This document shows, piece after piece, positions 49,919 to 57,841 of a DNA stretch of 64,000 nt. The stretch covers positions 1 to 64,000 of the forward strand of contig NZ_JADILJ010000011.1 in the NCBI RefSeq assembly GCF_017355185.1, given 5' to 3'. Both the position numbers and the translations under genes were made by a program. The notes beneath the pieces were generated by a model. The model ran no database searches, was not told the origin of the DNA, and was given only the letters and a program-made list of their open reading frames with translations. Source of the DNA: Rathayibacter sp. SD072 (lineage in GTDB: Bacteria; Actinomycetota; Actinomycetes; Actinomycetales; Microbacteriaceae). Every line of letters begins with the position of its first letter. Position 1 is the first letter of the stretch.

Positions 49919-50770
49919 CTAGGTCGTCGGAGCCCCCGTGGAACCGCGAGGGACGATGACCACGGCCGGGCTGCTGATCGGGTCGCTCCCTCGCCCGGCG
50001 ATCTCCTCGAGCAGCTCGCGACCGGCCAGCATCCCGATCACCTGCACGTCGTGCGAGACCGCGGACAGCGGCGGCTCGCTCAGCTGGCACTGCGCGGAGT
50101 CGTCCCACGCGAGGAGGGACAGCTCGCTGGGGACCTGCCTCCCGCCGTCGCGGGCCTCGTCGAGCCCGCCGAGCGCCATCAGGTCGCTGTCGAAGATGAC
50201 TGCAGTGGGCTTCTCGGCGCCCTCCAGCAGCGACCGCAGGGCGCGGGCGCCCGAGGCCCTCGAGTAGTCGCCGGAGGCATGCGTCACGGCGATTCCCCTC
50301 CGCCCGCACTCGTGCTCGAACGTCTCCTGTCGGATCCGCGTGTGGAGGAGCTCCGCCGGGCCGGCGACGTGAGCGATCCGCCGATGCCCGAGGCCCTCGA
50401 GGAACTCCACGGCGCTGCGCATCGCGTTGTCGTCGTCCGTCCACACGGCCCGGAAGCCGTCCGCCGCGCTGGGGGGGCCGACGACGACGGCCGGCAGCCC
50501 CAGGCTCCGGACGTACTCGGGCCGGCGATCGTCGACCTCGAGGTCGACCACGATGACCGCGCTCACCTCGCCGTCCTCGCTCCAGCGCCGGTAGGTCTCG
50601 AACTCGGCCGCCTCGTCGGGCAGGACGTTCAGGAGCACCGAGTACCCCGCGGGCCGCACCGTCCGCTCCACTCCGGCGATGAACTCGTGGAAGTAGGGCT
50701 CCGCACCCATGATCTCGGTCGCACGGACGAGCGCGAGGCCGATCGGTCGGGGAAGTGCCGTCCGAGTCAT
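49919..50770 (-). CDS. LacI-type sugar-sensing protein lacking the DNA-binding domain
   Basis: A 283-residue protein that aligns with the ligand-binding half of LacI/GalR regulators (PIGLALVRATEIMGAEPYFHEFIAGVERTVRPAGYSVLL; VSAVIVVDLEVDD; LGHRRIAHVAGP; PTAVIFDSDLMALGG; LSLLAWDDSAQCQLSEPPLSAVSHD). The usual 50-60-residue helix-turn-helix and hinge (DVAxxAGVSxxTVSR pattern) are absent: the start at 50770 follows GAGAGGA, and the upstream DNA encodes no such motif in any frame. It has no signal peptide, so it is cytoplasmic. It may be a truncated regulator or a co-sensor for the divergent ROK protein. Confidence 0.8.
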   Translation of the reverse strand: MTRTALPRPIGLALVRATEIMGAEPYFHEFIAGVERTVRPAGYSVLLNVLPDEAAEFETYRRWSEDGEVSAVIVVDLEVDDRRPEYVRSLGLPAVVVGPPSAADGFRAVWTDDDNAMRSAVEFLEGLGHRRIAHVAGPAELLHTRIRQETFEHECGRRGIAVTHASGDYSRASGARALRSLLEGAEKPTAVIFDSDLMALGGLDEARDGGRQVPSELSLLAWDDSAQCQLSEPPLSAVSHDVQVIGMLAGRELLEEIAGRGSDPISSPAVVIVPRGSTGAPTT

Positions 50771-50891
50771 CGACGTAGTCCTCTCTGCACAGACCCTCAG
50801 CGTAGGGCGCTCCGTCACGGCTCCCCTTCTTCGCGGAAGCCGGCTGTCGGCCGTCCCGTACGCTGTCGAACGTGATGAGAGGAGCCCCCCC

Positions 50892-52136
50892 ATGGCTCGT
50901 CGTGAAGCGACTCCCGCCGCACCCGGCAGCCGTGCCCTCGTGGTCGACCTCATCCGCTCGTCCGGTCCGATCAGCCGGGTCGAGCTGACGGCCGCGACCG
51001 GCCTCACGCAGCCGGCGATCTCGATGATCGTCCGCAAGCTGCTCACGGACGGGATCATCCGGCAGACCGGCTCGACCTCGACGGGCGGCAAGCCCCGTCA
51101 GCTCCTCGAGATCAACGCCCGTGCACGGATCGGCATCGGCGTGCAGCTCGGCTTCGAGTCGATCACGCTCGTGGCCACCGACACCGGAGGCGGCGTCATC
51201 GCGCGCCAGCAGATCGATGGAGCCGCGCTCGCCTCACCAGAGGAGGTCACCGAGCGCATCGTGGGCGCCTACGAGGACTTCGTGCGTGGGACCGCGATCG
51301 ACCGGCGCTCGATCGCTGGGGTCGCCGCTGTGGCGCCCGGTCCGATCGACCAGCAGGCCGGCCGCGTCCTGGGCCCTCCGACACTGCACCACTGGCGGGA
51401 CTTCCCGCTCCGGCGAGCACTCGGCGCCGGCATCGGCGCTCCGATCCTCCTCGACAACGATGCCGCGGCGGCCGGCATCGGCGAGTACTGGAGCCGCGGC
51501 GTCTCGCGACACCGCACGTTCGGCACCATCTACGTCGGCACCGGCATCGGCGCGGGAGTCGTCCTCGACGGGGCTCTCCTCCGCGGCGCGAGCTCCAATG
51601 CGGTCGAGGTCGGCCACATCTCGATCGTCCCCGGCGGTCGCGAGTGCTTCTGCGGCAATCGCGGCTGCCTCGAGCGCTACGCGGCCCCCGCCGTCATCGT
51701 CGAGGGCGCCCGCGACGATCCCGAGTCGTTCATCGACCTCGAGCTGGCGTTCCGGCCGGAGGAGCAGGGTCGCGACCTCGACGTGCTGAGCCTCGCCGCC
51801 ATCAACGGTCACTCCGCAGCGCTCGCGCTCATCGGGAAGGCTGCCGACCACCTCGCGGAGGGCGCTCTCACCCTCGTCAACCTCTTCGACCTGGACGAGC
51901 TCGTGCTCACCGGGCCGGGGGTCGCCATCGCCGGCTCGATCTACACCCGGGCGATCCGCTCGAAGCTCGACGAGCGCCGCTTCGCTCGTCGCGCCCACCC
52001 CCTCGACGTCTCGCTCTCGAGCAACCCCCGCGACGCCGCCGCCGTCGGCGCCTCGTCGCTCGTGCTGCAGAGCACGCTCTCCCCAGGGCACGGGCCGATC
52101 CTGCAGCGACACGAGGACGACCGTGCCGGAGCGTGA
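50892..52136 (+). CDS. ROK-family transcriptional repressor (XylR/NagC type)
   Basis: A 414-residue regulator. Residues 15-75 are a winged helix (ALVVDLIRSSGPISRVELTAATGLTQPAISMIVRKLL, then STGGKPRQLL). The rest is the ROK sugar-binding domain with LLDNDAAAAGIGEYW, GTIYVGTGIGAGVVLDG, the EVGHISI sugar-site motif and the zinc cluster CFCGNRGCLE. It lacks the DXGXT kinase motif, as expected for repressors. It is divergent from the LacI-like gene, each with TACGCT in the 121-bp gap. It probably responds to mannose or mannobiose and controls the locus. Confidence 0.9.
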   Translation: MARREATPAAPGSRALVVDLIRSSGPISRVELTAATGLTQPAISMIVRKLLTDGIIRQTGSTSTGGKPRQLLEINARARIGIGVQLGFESITLVATDTGGGVIARQQIDGAALASPEEVTERIVGAYEDFVRGTAIDRRSIAGVAAVAPGPIDQQAGRVLGPPTLHHWRDFPLRRALGAGIGAPILLDNDAAAAGIGEYWSRGVSRHRTFGTIYVGTGIGAGVVLDGALLRGASSNAVEVGHISIVPGGRECFCGNRGCLERYAAPAVIVEGARDDPESFIDLELAFRPEEQGRDLDVLSLAAINGHSAALALIGKAADHLAEGALTLVNLFDLDELVLTGPGVAIAGSIYTRAIRSKLDERRFARRAHPLDVSLSSNPRDAAAVGASSLVLQSTLSPGHGPILQRHEDDRAGA

Positions 52137-53610
52137 TACTCCCGCCGGCCGCATCCGCGGACTGACGGCACGGACTCCCGACGGGGACGCTCACGCCTTC
52201 CTCGGCGTCCCGTTCGCCCGGGCGACCCGCCGCTTCCGTCCTGCCGCTTCCGTCGCGCGGTGGGACGGGGTGCGGACCGCGACCCGGATCGGGCCGTCGG
52301 CGCCGCAGAGCGCACAGGGCTCCGGCGCCCCACTCGGCGACGAGGACGCCTGCCTCACCCTGAACATCTGGGCACCGTCGAGGCGGGACGGCGCGGCGCC
52401 CGTGCTCGTCTGGATCCACGGCGGGCTCCACGTGGCGGGATCGAACTCCGACCCCCTGTGCGACGGTGCTCGCCTCGCCACCCGCACGGGTATCGTCGTC
52501 GTCGCAGTGAACCACCGTCTCGGCGCCCTCGGATTCCTCACCCTCGACCACCTCCTCGGCGACGAGTACCGCGACTCGGGGAACGCCGCACTCCACGACG
52601 TGATCGCCGCGCTCGAGTGGGTGCGGGAGAACATCGGCGCGTTCGGAGGCGACCCCGCGGCCGTGACCCTCGCGGGCCAATCGGCCGGCGCGACGACGGT
52701 CGCGATGCTCCTCGCCGCCGATGCCGCCGCGGGGCTCTTCCACCGGGCGATCCTGCACAGCGCCGATCCCGAGCGGATCGGCGACCGGGACTACGGCGAA
52801 GCCGTCACGGACGATCTCCTCGGCCTCCTCGACCTCCACGCAGCACCCCGCCGACTCCTCGACCTGCCGGTACCGCTGATCCTCGAGGCGCAGAACCGGC
52901 TCCTCGCCCAGCGGTCCTCGCGCAGCCCGACGACCGTCGCGGTGTTCCGCGCCGCTCTCGACGGGCGTCTGCTGACCCGCCCGCCCGTAGCCGCCCTCCG
53001 ACAGGGCGCCTCGACGAACGTCGACCTCATCGTGGGCACGAACGTCAACGAGGCGTCCGGCGCTGTCGACCTCGAGGCCGGTGACGACGAGGCGTGGCGT
53101 CGCCGATTGGACGAGCGGCTGCAGGCGCTGCTCCCCCGGCTGCAGGGCGATCGCTCCTCCGCCTACCGCGACGCGCTCGCCCTCGTCCTCGGTCGTCCCC
53201 CGTCGGATGCGGAGGCGCTCGAAGCATGCCTGGCCGACGAGATCTACCGGCAGCCGAGCCACCGGCTCCTCGATGCGCGCGCGGGCGCAGAGGCGTCGAC
53301 GCGCGCGTTCCTGTTCGCCCATCGCGTCGATGATGCGCGCGGTGCGGCGCACTCGCTCGAGCTTCCGTTCCTCTTCCGGAACCTCGACAGGGCCGATGCC
53401 GCCCTCCTCGAGGAGGAGGACGGGGACGCGCTCGCGCTGAGCGATGCGATCACCGACCGATGGGCAGCCTTCATCGCGGGACGGGCGCCGGACGGCTGGC
53501 CCGAGTACTCGGCGGCCCGCCGGTCCACACTCGTCCTGGCGCATCCTCCCGTCGTCGAGAGCGCTCCTCGAGAAGCCGTCCGTCGACTTGTGGCGCAGGC
53601 GCGCCCGTGA
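52123..53610 (+). CDS. Type-B carboxylesterase
   Basis: A 495-residue serine esterase of the para-nitrobenzyl-esterase/carboxylesterase-B family. Oxyanion motif VWIHGGLHVAGSN, nucleophile S187 in AGQSAGATTVAM, the acid in GTNVNEASGAV and the histidine in GAAHSLELPFLF form the catalytic set. EDACLTLNIWAP is a family signature. No signal peptide. The GTG start overlaps the ROK gene by 14 bases, so the two are co-transcribed. In this context it may deacetylate imported acetyl-manno-oligosaccharides (inference). Confidence 0.87.
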   Translation: MPERDTPAGRIRGLTARTPDGDAHAFLGVPFARATRRFRPAASVARWDGVRTATRIGPSAPQSAQGSGAPLGDEDACLTLNIWAPSRRDGAAPVLVWIHGGLHVAGSNSDPLCDGARLATRTGIVVVAVNHRLGALGFLTLDHLLGDEYRDSGNAALHDVIAALEWVRENIGAFGGDPAAVTLAGQSAGATTVAMLLAADAAAGLFHRAILHSADPERIGDRDYGEAVTDDLLGLLDLHAAPRRLLDLPVPLILEAQNRLLAQRSSRSPTTVAVFRAALDGRLLTRPPVAALRQGASTNVDLIVGTNVNEASGAVDLEAGDDEAWRRRLDERLQALLPRLQGDRSSAYRDALALVLGRPPSDAEALEACLADEIYRQPSHRLLDARAGAEASTRAFLFAHRVDDARGAAHSLELPFLFRNLDRADAALLEEEDGDALALSDAITDRWAAFIAGRAPDGWPEYSAARRSTLVLAHPPVVESAPREAVRRLVAQARP

Positions 53611-53701
53611 CCCCGTGAGGAGCGCGAGCGGATCCTGATGCGCAGCGGCGCCGAGCAGGGACCGACCGGCGGATCGGGATCCCGGCCGGGCCCGACCCGC
53701 G

Positions 53702-54436
53702 TCAGTCGTCGAGCCGCGCCCGCACCCGCGGATCCGGGGAGAACCGGCCGCGCGGGATCCGCGAGCGCACCAGCATGCCGACTCCGATCAGCGTCGCCGC
53801 GGCGCCGAGCACGATGCCGCTCACCGCGTCGATCCGGCCCTGCGACTCGGCGTTCACGAGGCTGAGCAGCGCCGTCTGCGCGAGCACGAGCAGCACGAGG
53901 GCCGCCGCGATGTTGGCCAGGCGCGCCGCCTCGAGCAGGAGCGCCCGCTGCCGCCGGGCGGTGATCGTGCCGACGATCGCGAAGACCAGCTCGGTCAGGG
54001 CGATGACGGCGAGGGCGAGCGCGATCGGCTGCGGGAACGCCGCCTCCGGGGAGTCGTCGACGAACTCCCAGGCCGACGCCGCCGTGTAGAGGAGTGCCGT
54101 CCCGGCGATCAGGCGCCCGATCACGCGGTAGAGCCGGCGCTGCACGGGGAAGTCGGCGCGCACGCCGATCGCGCGCTTGGAGTGGTGCGCGCGAAAGACG
54201 AGCACGCGCGACACGGCGACGGCCGCGGTGACGAGCACGTTCGCGAAGAGGAAGACCGACGGCGAGGCGGCCGTCAGGGCGATCTTGCCGAGCACGACGA
54301 GGACGCTGACGGGCACGCCGAGTCCGACGAGCAGCACTCCGCGCTCGTAGGTGTCGGCGAGGGTCCCGCGGAGCCGGTCGGCCGGGCTCGGCACGACGAT
54401 CGCCGTCGTCTCGGGCAGCACCTCGGGCCCCGTCAT
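53702..54436 (-). CDS. Six-helix membrane protein of unknown function
   Basis: A 244-residue integral membrane protein, not recognised. Six hydrophobic helices lie at about residues 32-53, 61-81, 99-121, 136-157, 168-190 and 200-218, with short loops. The C-terminal tail is basic then acidic (RIPRGRFSPDPRVRARLDD). The ATG at 54436 is chosen because the longer frame upstream passes through intergenic repeats. It converges on the esterase gene and stands alone. Confidence 0.72.
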   Translation of the reverse strand: MTGPEVLPETTAIVVPSPADRLRGTLADTYERGVLLVGLGVPVSVLVVLGKIALTAASPSVFLFANVLVTAAVAVSRVLVFRAHHSKRAIGVRADFPVQRRLYRVIGRLIAGTALLYTAASAWEFVDDSPEAAFPQPIALALAVIALTELVFAIVGTITARRQRALLLEAARLANIAAALVLLVLAQTALLSLVNAESQGRIDAVSGIVLGAAATLIGVGMLVRSRIPRGRFSPDPRVRARLDD

Positions 54437-54571
54437 GCCGCTCCTCCCCCGCCCGCGCGCGCAGGACACCCCATTCTCCGCCCTCGTCGGCGCGTTCCGG
54501 CCCTCGGAGCGGCGCAACGGAGCCGCGCGTCGGCGCCGCGATCCGCCACGAACAGTCGTCCGCACCCCCGG

Positions 54572-54685
54572 GACCCCGCCGTTCGCGACGGACCGACGCC
54601 TCCGCGCCCCGACCGAGCGGCAGAGGCCGCGATCCGTCGCAGACGGTCCCCGGCGCCCCCGGAACCCCGCCGTTCGCGACGGATC
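54572..54685. repeat. Direct repeats with CCGTTCGCGACGGA cores in the GntR-side intergenic
   Basis: ACCCCGCCGTTCGCGACGGA occurs at 54573-54592 and again at 54664-54683, 91 bp apart. The second copy can also pair with GATCCGTCGC around 54640. The inverse, GATCCGTCGCGAACGG, appears at 14462-14477 in another intergenic region, so this is a dispersed element. The rest of 54437-54722 holds no gene. Confidence 0.65.
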
Positions 54686-54722
54686 GTCGCGACGACCGGC
54701 GCCGCGAACGCCCGCCCGGCGC

Positions 54723-55436
54723 TCAGCGCACCGAGTCCCGGCGCGAGCGCTCGCGCACCCGCTCGATGTGCGAGCGCATCGCCGCGGCAGCCGCCTCGGG
54801 CCCCTCGGCGAACGCGGCGACGATCGCGCGGTGCTCGATCACCGCGTCGTCGGCGTCGCTCACCCCGGTCTGCACCGTCTGGCGCATGCGGTGCACGCGG
54901 GTCGAGATGGCCTCGGACATGTCGATGAGGAACGGGTTGTGCGTGCCCTCGAAGATGAGGTGGTGGAAGTTCCAGTCCACCTCGAAGTACTCGCGCAGCA
55001 GGTCGACGGGCAGGTCCCCGGTCGACGACGCGGCCCGCACCACCGCCGTCATCGCCTCGTGCTCGGCGAGCGCCGCCTCGAGGCGCGGGACGAGTGCGGC
55101 CTCGTGCGCCGAGGCGAGTGCCGCGGCTCCGCTCTCGAGCACCACCCGGGCGTCGAAGAGCGCGTCGAGCTGGTCGTCGGCGAGCGGAGGAGCGACGCGG
55201 TAGCCCTTGTTGGCCACCCGGGTCACCAGGCCGGTCCGCTCGAGCTGCACGAGCGCCTCGCGCACGGGAGTCGGCGAGACGCCGAGCTCGCGGGCGACCG
55301 CGTCGATCGAGAGCCGCATGCCGGGCTCGATGCCGGGACCGAGCAGGACGTCGAGGACGCGGTCGTAGACGTGGTCGCGCAGTCCCCGCCGCTCGATCGA
55401 CTCCGAGCCGGTGAGTCGGAACACGGGGTCGGTCAT
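54723..55436 (-). CDS. GntR-family regulator with FCD domain
   Basis: A 237-residue regulator. Residues 15-85 form the GntR winged helix (LRDHVYDRVLDVLLGPGIEPGMRLSIDAVARELGVSPTPVREALVQLERTGLV). Residues 95-225 form the all-helical FCD effector domain, with candidate metal ligands in the ARVVLESGAAA, DWNFHHLIFEGTHNP and VIEHRAIVAAF helices. The ATG at 55436 is preferred over one at 55502 because the latter falls within an intergenic hairpin. Last gene of the kinase/isomerase operon; the likely binding site is TCCTATAGGA before that operon and before the operon at 33.1 kb. Confidence 0.88.
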   Translation of the reverse strand: MTDPVFRLTGSESIERRGLRDHVYDRVLDVLLGPGIEPGMRLSIDAVARELGVSPTPVREALVQLERTGLVTRVANKGYRVAPPLADDQLDALFDARVVLESGAAALASAHEAALVPRLEAALAEHEAMTAVVRAASSTGDLPVDLLREYFEVDWNFHHLIFEGTHNPFLIDMSEAISTRVHRMRQTVQTGVSDADDAVIEHRAIVAAFAEGPEAAAAAMRSHIERVRERSRRDSVR

Positions 55437-55472
55437 GAGGCCTCGCGGGGTGAGTGCTGCAGGAGGGGCGAC

Positions 55473-55518
55473 GGCTGCCGGGCCCGGGAGAAGCTTACGC
55501 ATCCACGGCCCGGCAGCC
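55473..55518. terminator. Hairpin between the RpiB-like gene and gntR
   Basis: GGCTGCCGGGCC (55473-55484) pairs perfectly with 55507-55518 over 22 nt, seven bp past the isomerase stop (minus strand). It may reduce regulator expression relative to the enzymes. Confidence 0.65.
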
Positions 55519-55524
55519 GCCCGA

Positions 55525-56001
55525 TCACTCCCCGCCGGACGTCCCGCGCTCGTACTCGCGGATCTCGTCGACCTTCGCCGCCGAGGCGCTCGAGGTGTCG
55601 AAGACGTAGCCCAGCCACTCCTTCACGTTCCGGCGCGCGAGCTCCAGGCCCACGACGCGCTGGCCCATGCAGAGCACCTGCGCGTCGTTCGAGAGCACGC
55701 TGCGCTCCACGGAGTAGGAGTCGTGGGCTGTCACCGCGCGGATGCCCGGCACCTTGTTCGCGGCGATCGCGACTCCGAGGCCCGTGCCGCAGATCAGCAG
55801 GGCGCGGTCGGCGTCGCCGCGCGCCACGATCTCGGCGGCGGTGGTCGCGACGGTGGGGTACGCCGTGTGCCCGTCGGCGTCCACTCCCACGTCGACCACC
55901 GAGACGACGCGGTCGTCGGCCTCGAGGTCGCGCTTCAGGGCCTCCTTGTAGTCGTAACCGGCGTCGTCCGAGCCGATCACGAGTCTCCAGGTGGTGCTCA
56001 C
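55525..56001 (-). CDS. RpiB/LacAB-family sugar-phosphate isomerase
   Basis: A 158-residue isomerase: [19 protein letters not shown] (phosphate and base region), [16 protein letters not shown], and [44 protein letters not shown], which carries the catalytic Cys, the His and the phosphate loop. The family includes ribose-5-phosphate isomerase B and tetrulose-phosphate isomerases of erythritol/threitol pathways. Coupling by GTGA overlap to a DhaK-DhaL kinase favours isomerisation of erythrulose-4-phosphate to erythrose-4-phosphate over the housekeeping role. That assignment is inference from context. Confidence 0.88.
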   Translation of the reverse strand: MSTTWRLVIGSDDAGYDYKEALKRDLEADDRVVSVVDVGVDADGHTAYPTVATTAAEIVARGDADRALLICGTGLGVAIAANKVPGIRAVTAHDSYSVERSVLSNDAQVLCMGQRVVGLELARRNVKEWLGYVFDTSSASAAKVDEIREYERGTSGGE

Positions 56002-57746
56002 GGGGTCTCCTCCTCCATCGGGGTGGCGAGCCGTCGTCCGACGGTCTCGACGATCAGGGCCAGCGACACCGCTCCGGGGTCGGGGGTGCCGAGGGACTTG
56101 CTGCCGTGCGAGCGCGCGCGGCCGAGGCCGGGCATCAGCTCGCTCGTCGCATCGGCCGCGGTGCGCGCGGCGACGGCCGCGGCCGCCCAGGCCTCACGGA
56201 GCGGCGAGCCGGCCGCGACCCGCTCGGCGAGCGTCTCGGCGAACGGCACGAGCGCGTCGACCATGGTCTTGTCGCCGGGCGCCGCCTTGCCGTAGGCGCG
56301 CACGGCGTCGGAGGCGGCGGTCGCGCCCGCGCTCACCTCGGCAGCGCTGACGGGCCGGTCGTCGCCCAGCGCGTCGCCGAGGCTGCGCAGGATCACGCCC
56401 CAGAGCGCTCCGGAGGTGCCTCCCGCACGGTCCGACCAGGCGTCGCCGGCGCGCGTGAGCAGCGAGCCGGCTCCGGCGCCCCGAGCCAGCACGGACCCGG
56501 CCTCCTCGGCCGCCGCGCGGGCTCCGCGCTGCATGCCGATGCCGTGGTCGCCGTCGCCCGCGATCGAGTCGAGGCGCCCGAGCTCGCCGGCGTTCTCGTC
56601 GATGACCGTGCGGATCGCGCCGAGCGCGTCGGCCGCACGGGCCGCCGCCTCGCGCGACTCATCGCTCGCCTCGCCGAGCGCGGCCTCGGCGACGTCCTCG
56701 TCCGAGGCCGTGACGGCGGTCAGCGAGCCGGAGTCGACCGCGCCCGTGCGGTAGGCGGGAGTGTCGGCCGGAGCCGACCACAGGGTCTCGAGCTCGTCGT
56801 CGATCCAGAGCAGCGTCAGCGAGACGCCGGCCATGTCGAAGCTCGTGCAGAACTCGCCCACCTGCGGATCGACGAGGACCGCCCCGCGCGCCTCGAGCAG
56901 ATCGGCGACGGTGCTGAACACGACGAACAGCTCCTCGCTCTTCACCGAGCCCAGGCCGTTGAGGATCGGCACGACGCGGGCGCCCTCGACGGCGACCCCC
57001 TCCGGGATCTCGGCGTCGTCGAGCAGGTGCGTGACGAGCAGCTCGGCGAGCCCGGCCGCGCTGGGCACGTCGACCTCGTCGATCCCGGGCTCGCCGTGGA
57101 TGCCGAGGCCGACGGCCATCCGCCCCTCGGGCACCGAGAACAGCGGCTCGTCGGCGCCCGGCAGCGTGCAGCCGCTGAAGGCGACACCCAGCGAGCGGGT
57201 GCGCGCGTTCGCGGCGGCGGCGACCCGCTCGACGCCGTCGAGGTCGTAGCCCGCGGCGGCCGCTGCTCCGGCGACCTTGAAGACGGTGAGGTCGCCGGCG
57301 ATGCCCCGGCGTCGGTGCGCCTCGGCGGGAGGGGCGCTGAACACGTCGTCCGTGACCGTGATGGTCCGGCAGTCGATGCCGTCGGCGCGCACCGCGTCCT
57401 GCGCCGCAGTGAAGTGCAGCACGTCGCCCGCGTAGTTGCCGTAGCTGAGCAGCACCCCGCGGCCCTGCTCGCTGGCGCGGATGACCGACTCGACCTGGTG
57501 CGCGGAGGGCGAGGCGAACAGGTTGCCCATCGCCGCTCCGTGCGCGAGACCGGGCCCCACCAGCCCGGCGAAGGCCGGGTAGTGGCCCGAGCCGCCGCCG
57601 ATCACCACGGCGACCTCGGGCTCGGCGGAGCGGGTCGAGCGCGAGACGCCGCCGTGCACCTTCCGCACCCAGCGGCCGTTGGCGCGGACGAAGCCGTCCA
57701 CCATGTCGTCGGCGAAATCCGCCGGTTCGTTCCAGAGACGGGTCAT
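55998..57746 (-). CDS. DhaK-DhaL fusion kinase (dihydroxyacetone/erythrulose kinase)
   Basis: A 582-residue ATP-dependent ketose kinase in a single chain. Residues 1-330 are the DhaK domain with [42 protein letters not shown] and H217 in GLGIHGEPG, which binds the ketose covalently. Residues 370-575 are DhaL with the ATP-Mg site GDGDHG (397-402) and [15 protein letters not shown]. Fused kinases of this length phosphorylate dihydroxyacetone or D/L-erythrulose. The RpiB-like partner favours a C4 substrate. It is the first gene of the operon, with GAGGAG twelve nt before the ATG. Confidence 0.9.
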   Translation of the reverse strand: MTRLWNEPADFADDMVDGFVRANGRWVRKVHGGVSRSTRSAEPEVAVVIGGGSGHYPAFAGLVGPGLAHGAAMGNLFASPSAHQVESVIRASEQGRGVLLSYGNYAGDVLHFTAAQDAVRADGIDCRTITVTDDVFSAPPAEAHRRRGIAGDLTVFKVAGAAAAAGYDLDGVERVAAAANARTRSLGVAFSGCTLPGADEPLFSVPEGRMAVGLGIHGEPGIDEVDVPSAAGLAELLVTHLLDDAEIPEGVAVEGARVVPILNGLGSVKSEELFVVFSTVADLLEARGAVLVDPQVGEFCTSFDMAGVSLTLLWIDDELETLWSAPADTPAYRTGAVDSGSLTAVTASDEDVAEAALGEASDESREAAARAADALGAIRTVIDENAGELGRLDSIAGDGDHGIGMQRGARAAAEEAGSVLARGAGAGSLLTRAGDAWSDRAGGTSGALWGVILRSLGDALGDDRPVSAAEVSAGATAASDAVRAYGKAAPGDKTMVDALVPFAETLAERVAAGSPLREAWAAAAVAARTAADATSELMPGLGRARSHGSKSLGTPDPGAVSLALIVETVGRRLATPMEEETP

Positions 57747-57801
57747 GTGCGCGTCGGCTCCTCATCATCGAGTTCTCCGGCCCGGAGGCCTGACAGACTC
57801 G

Positions 57802-57813
57802 ATCCTATAGGAT
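57802..57813. promoter_or_regulatory. TCCTATAGGA operator upstream of the DhaKL operon
   Basis: ATCCTATAGGAT (57802-57813) is a perfect 12-bp palindrome 55 bp before the kinase start and within the gap behind the antiporter gene. Its 10-bp core is identical to the palindrome at 33108-33117. The operon's own GntR protein is the obvious ligand. Confidence 0.7.
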
Positions 57814-57841
57814 TTTTCCCCGACGAGACCAGGGCAGTCGG

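Noticed and set aside
55437-55502. Upstream ATG at 55502 as start of the GntR gene
   Set aside because: It falls in the loop of the 55473-55518 hairpin and adds a 22-residue Pro/Ala stretch not expected before the winged helix.
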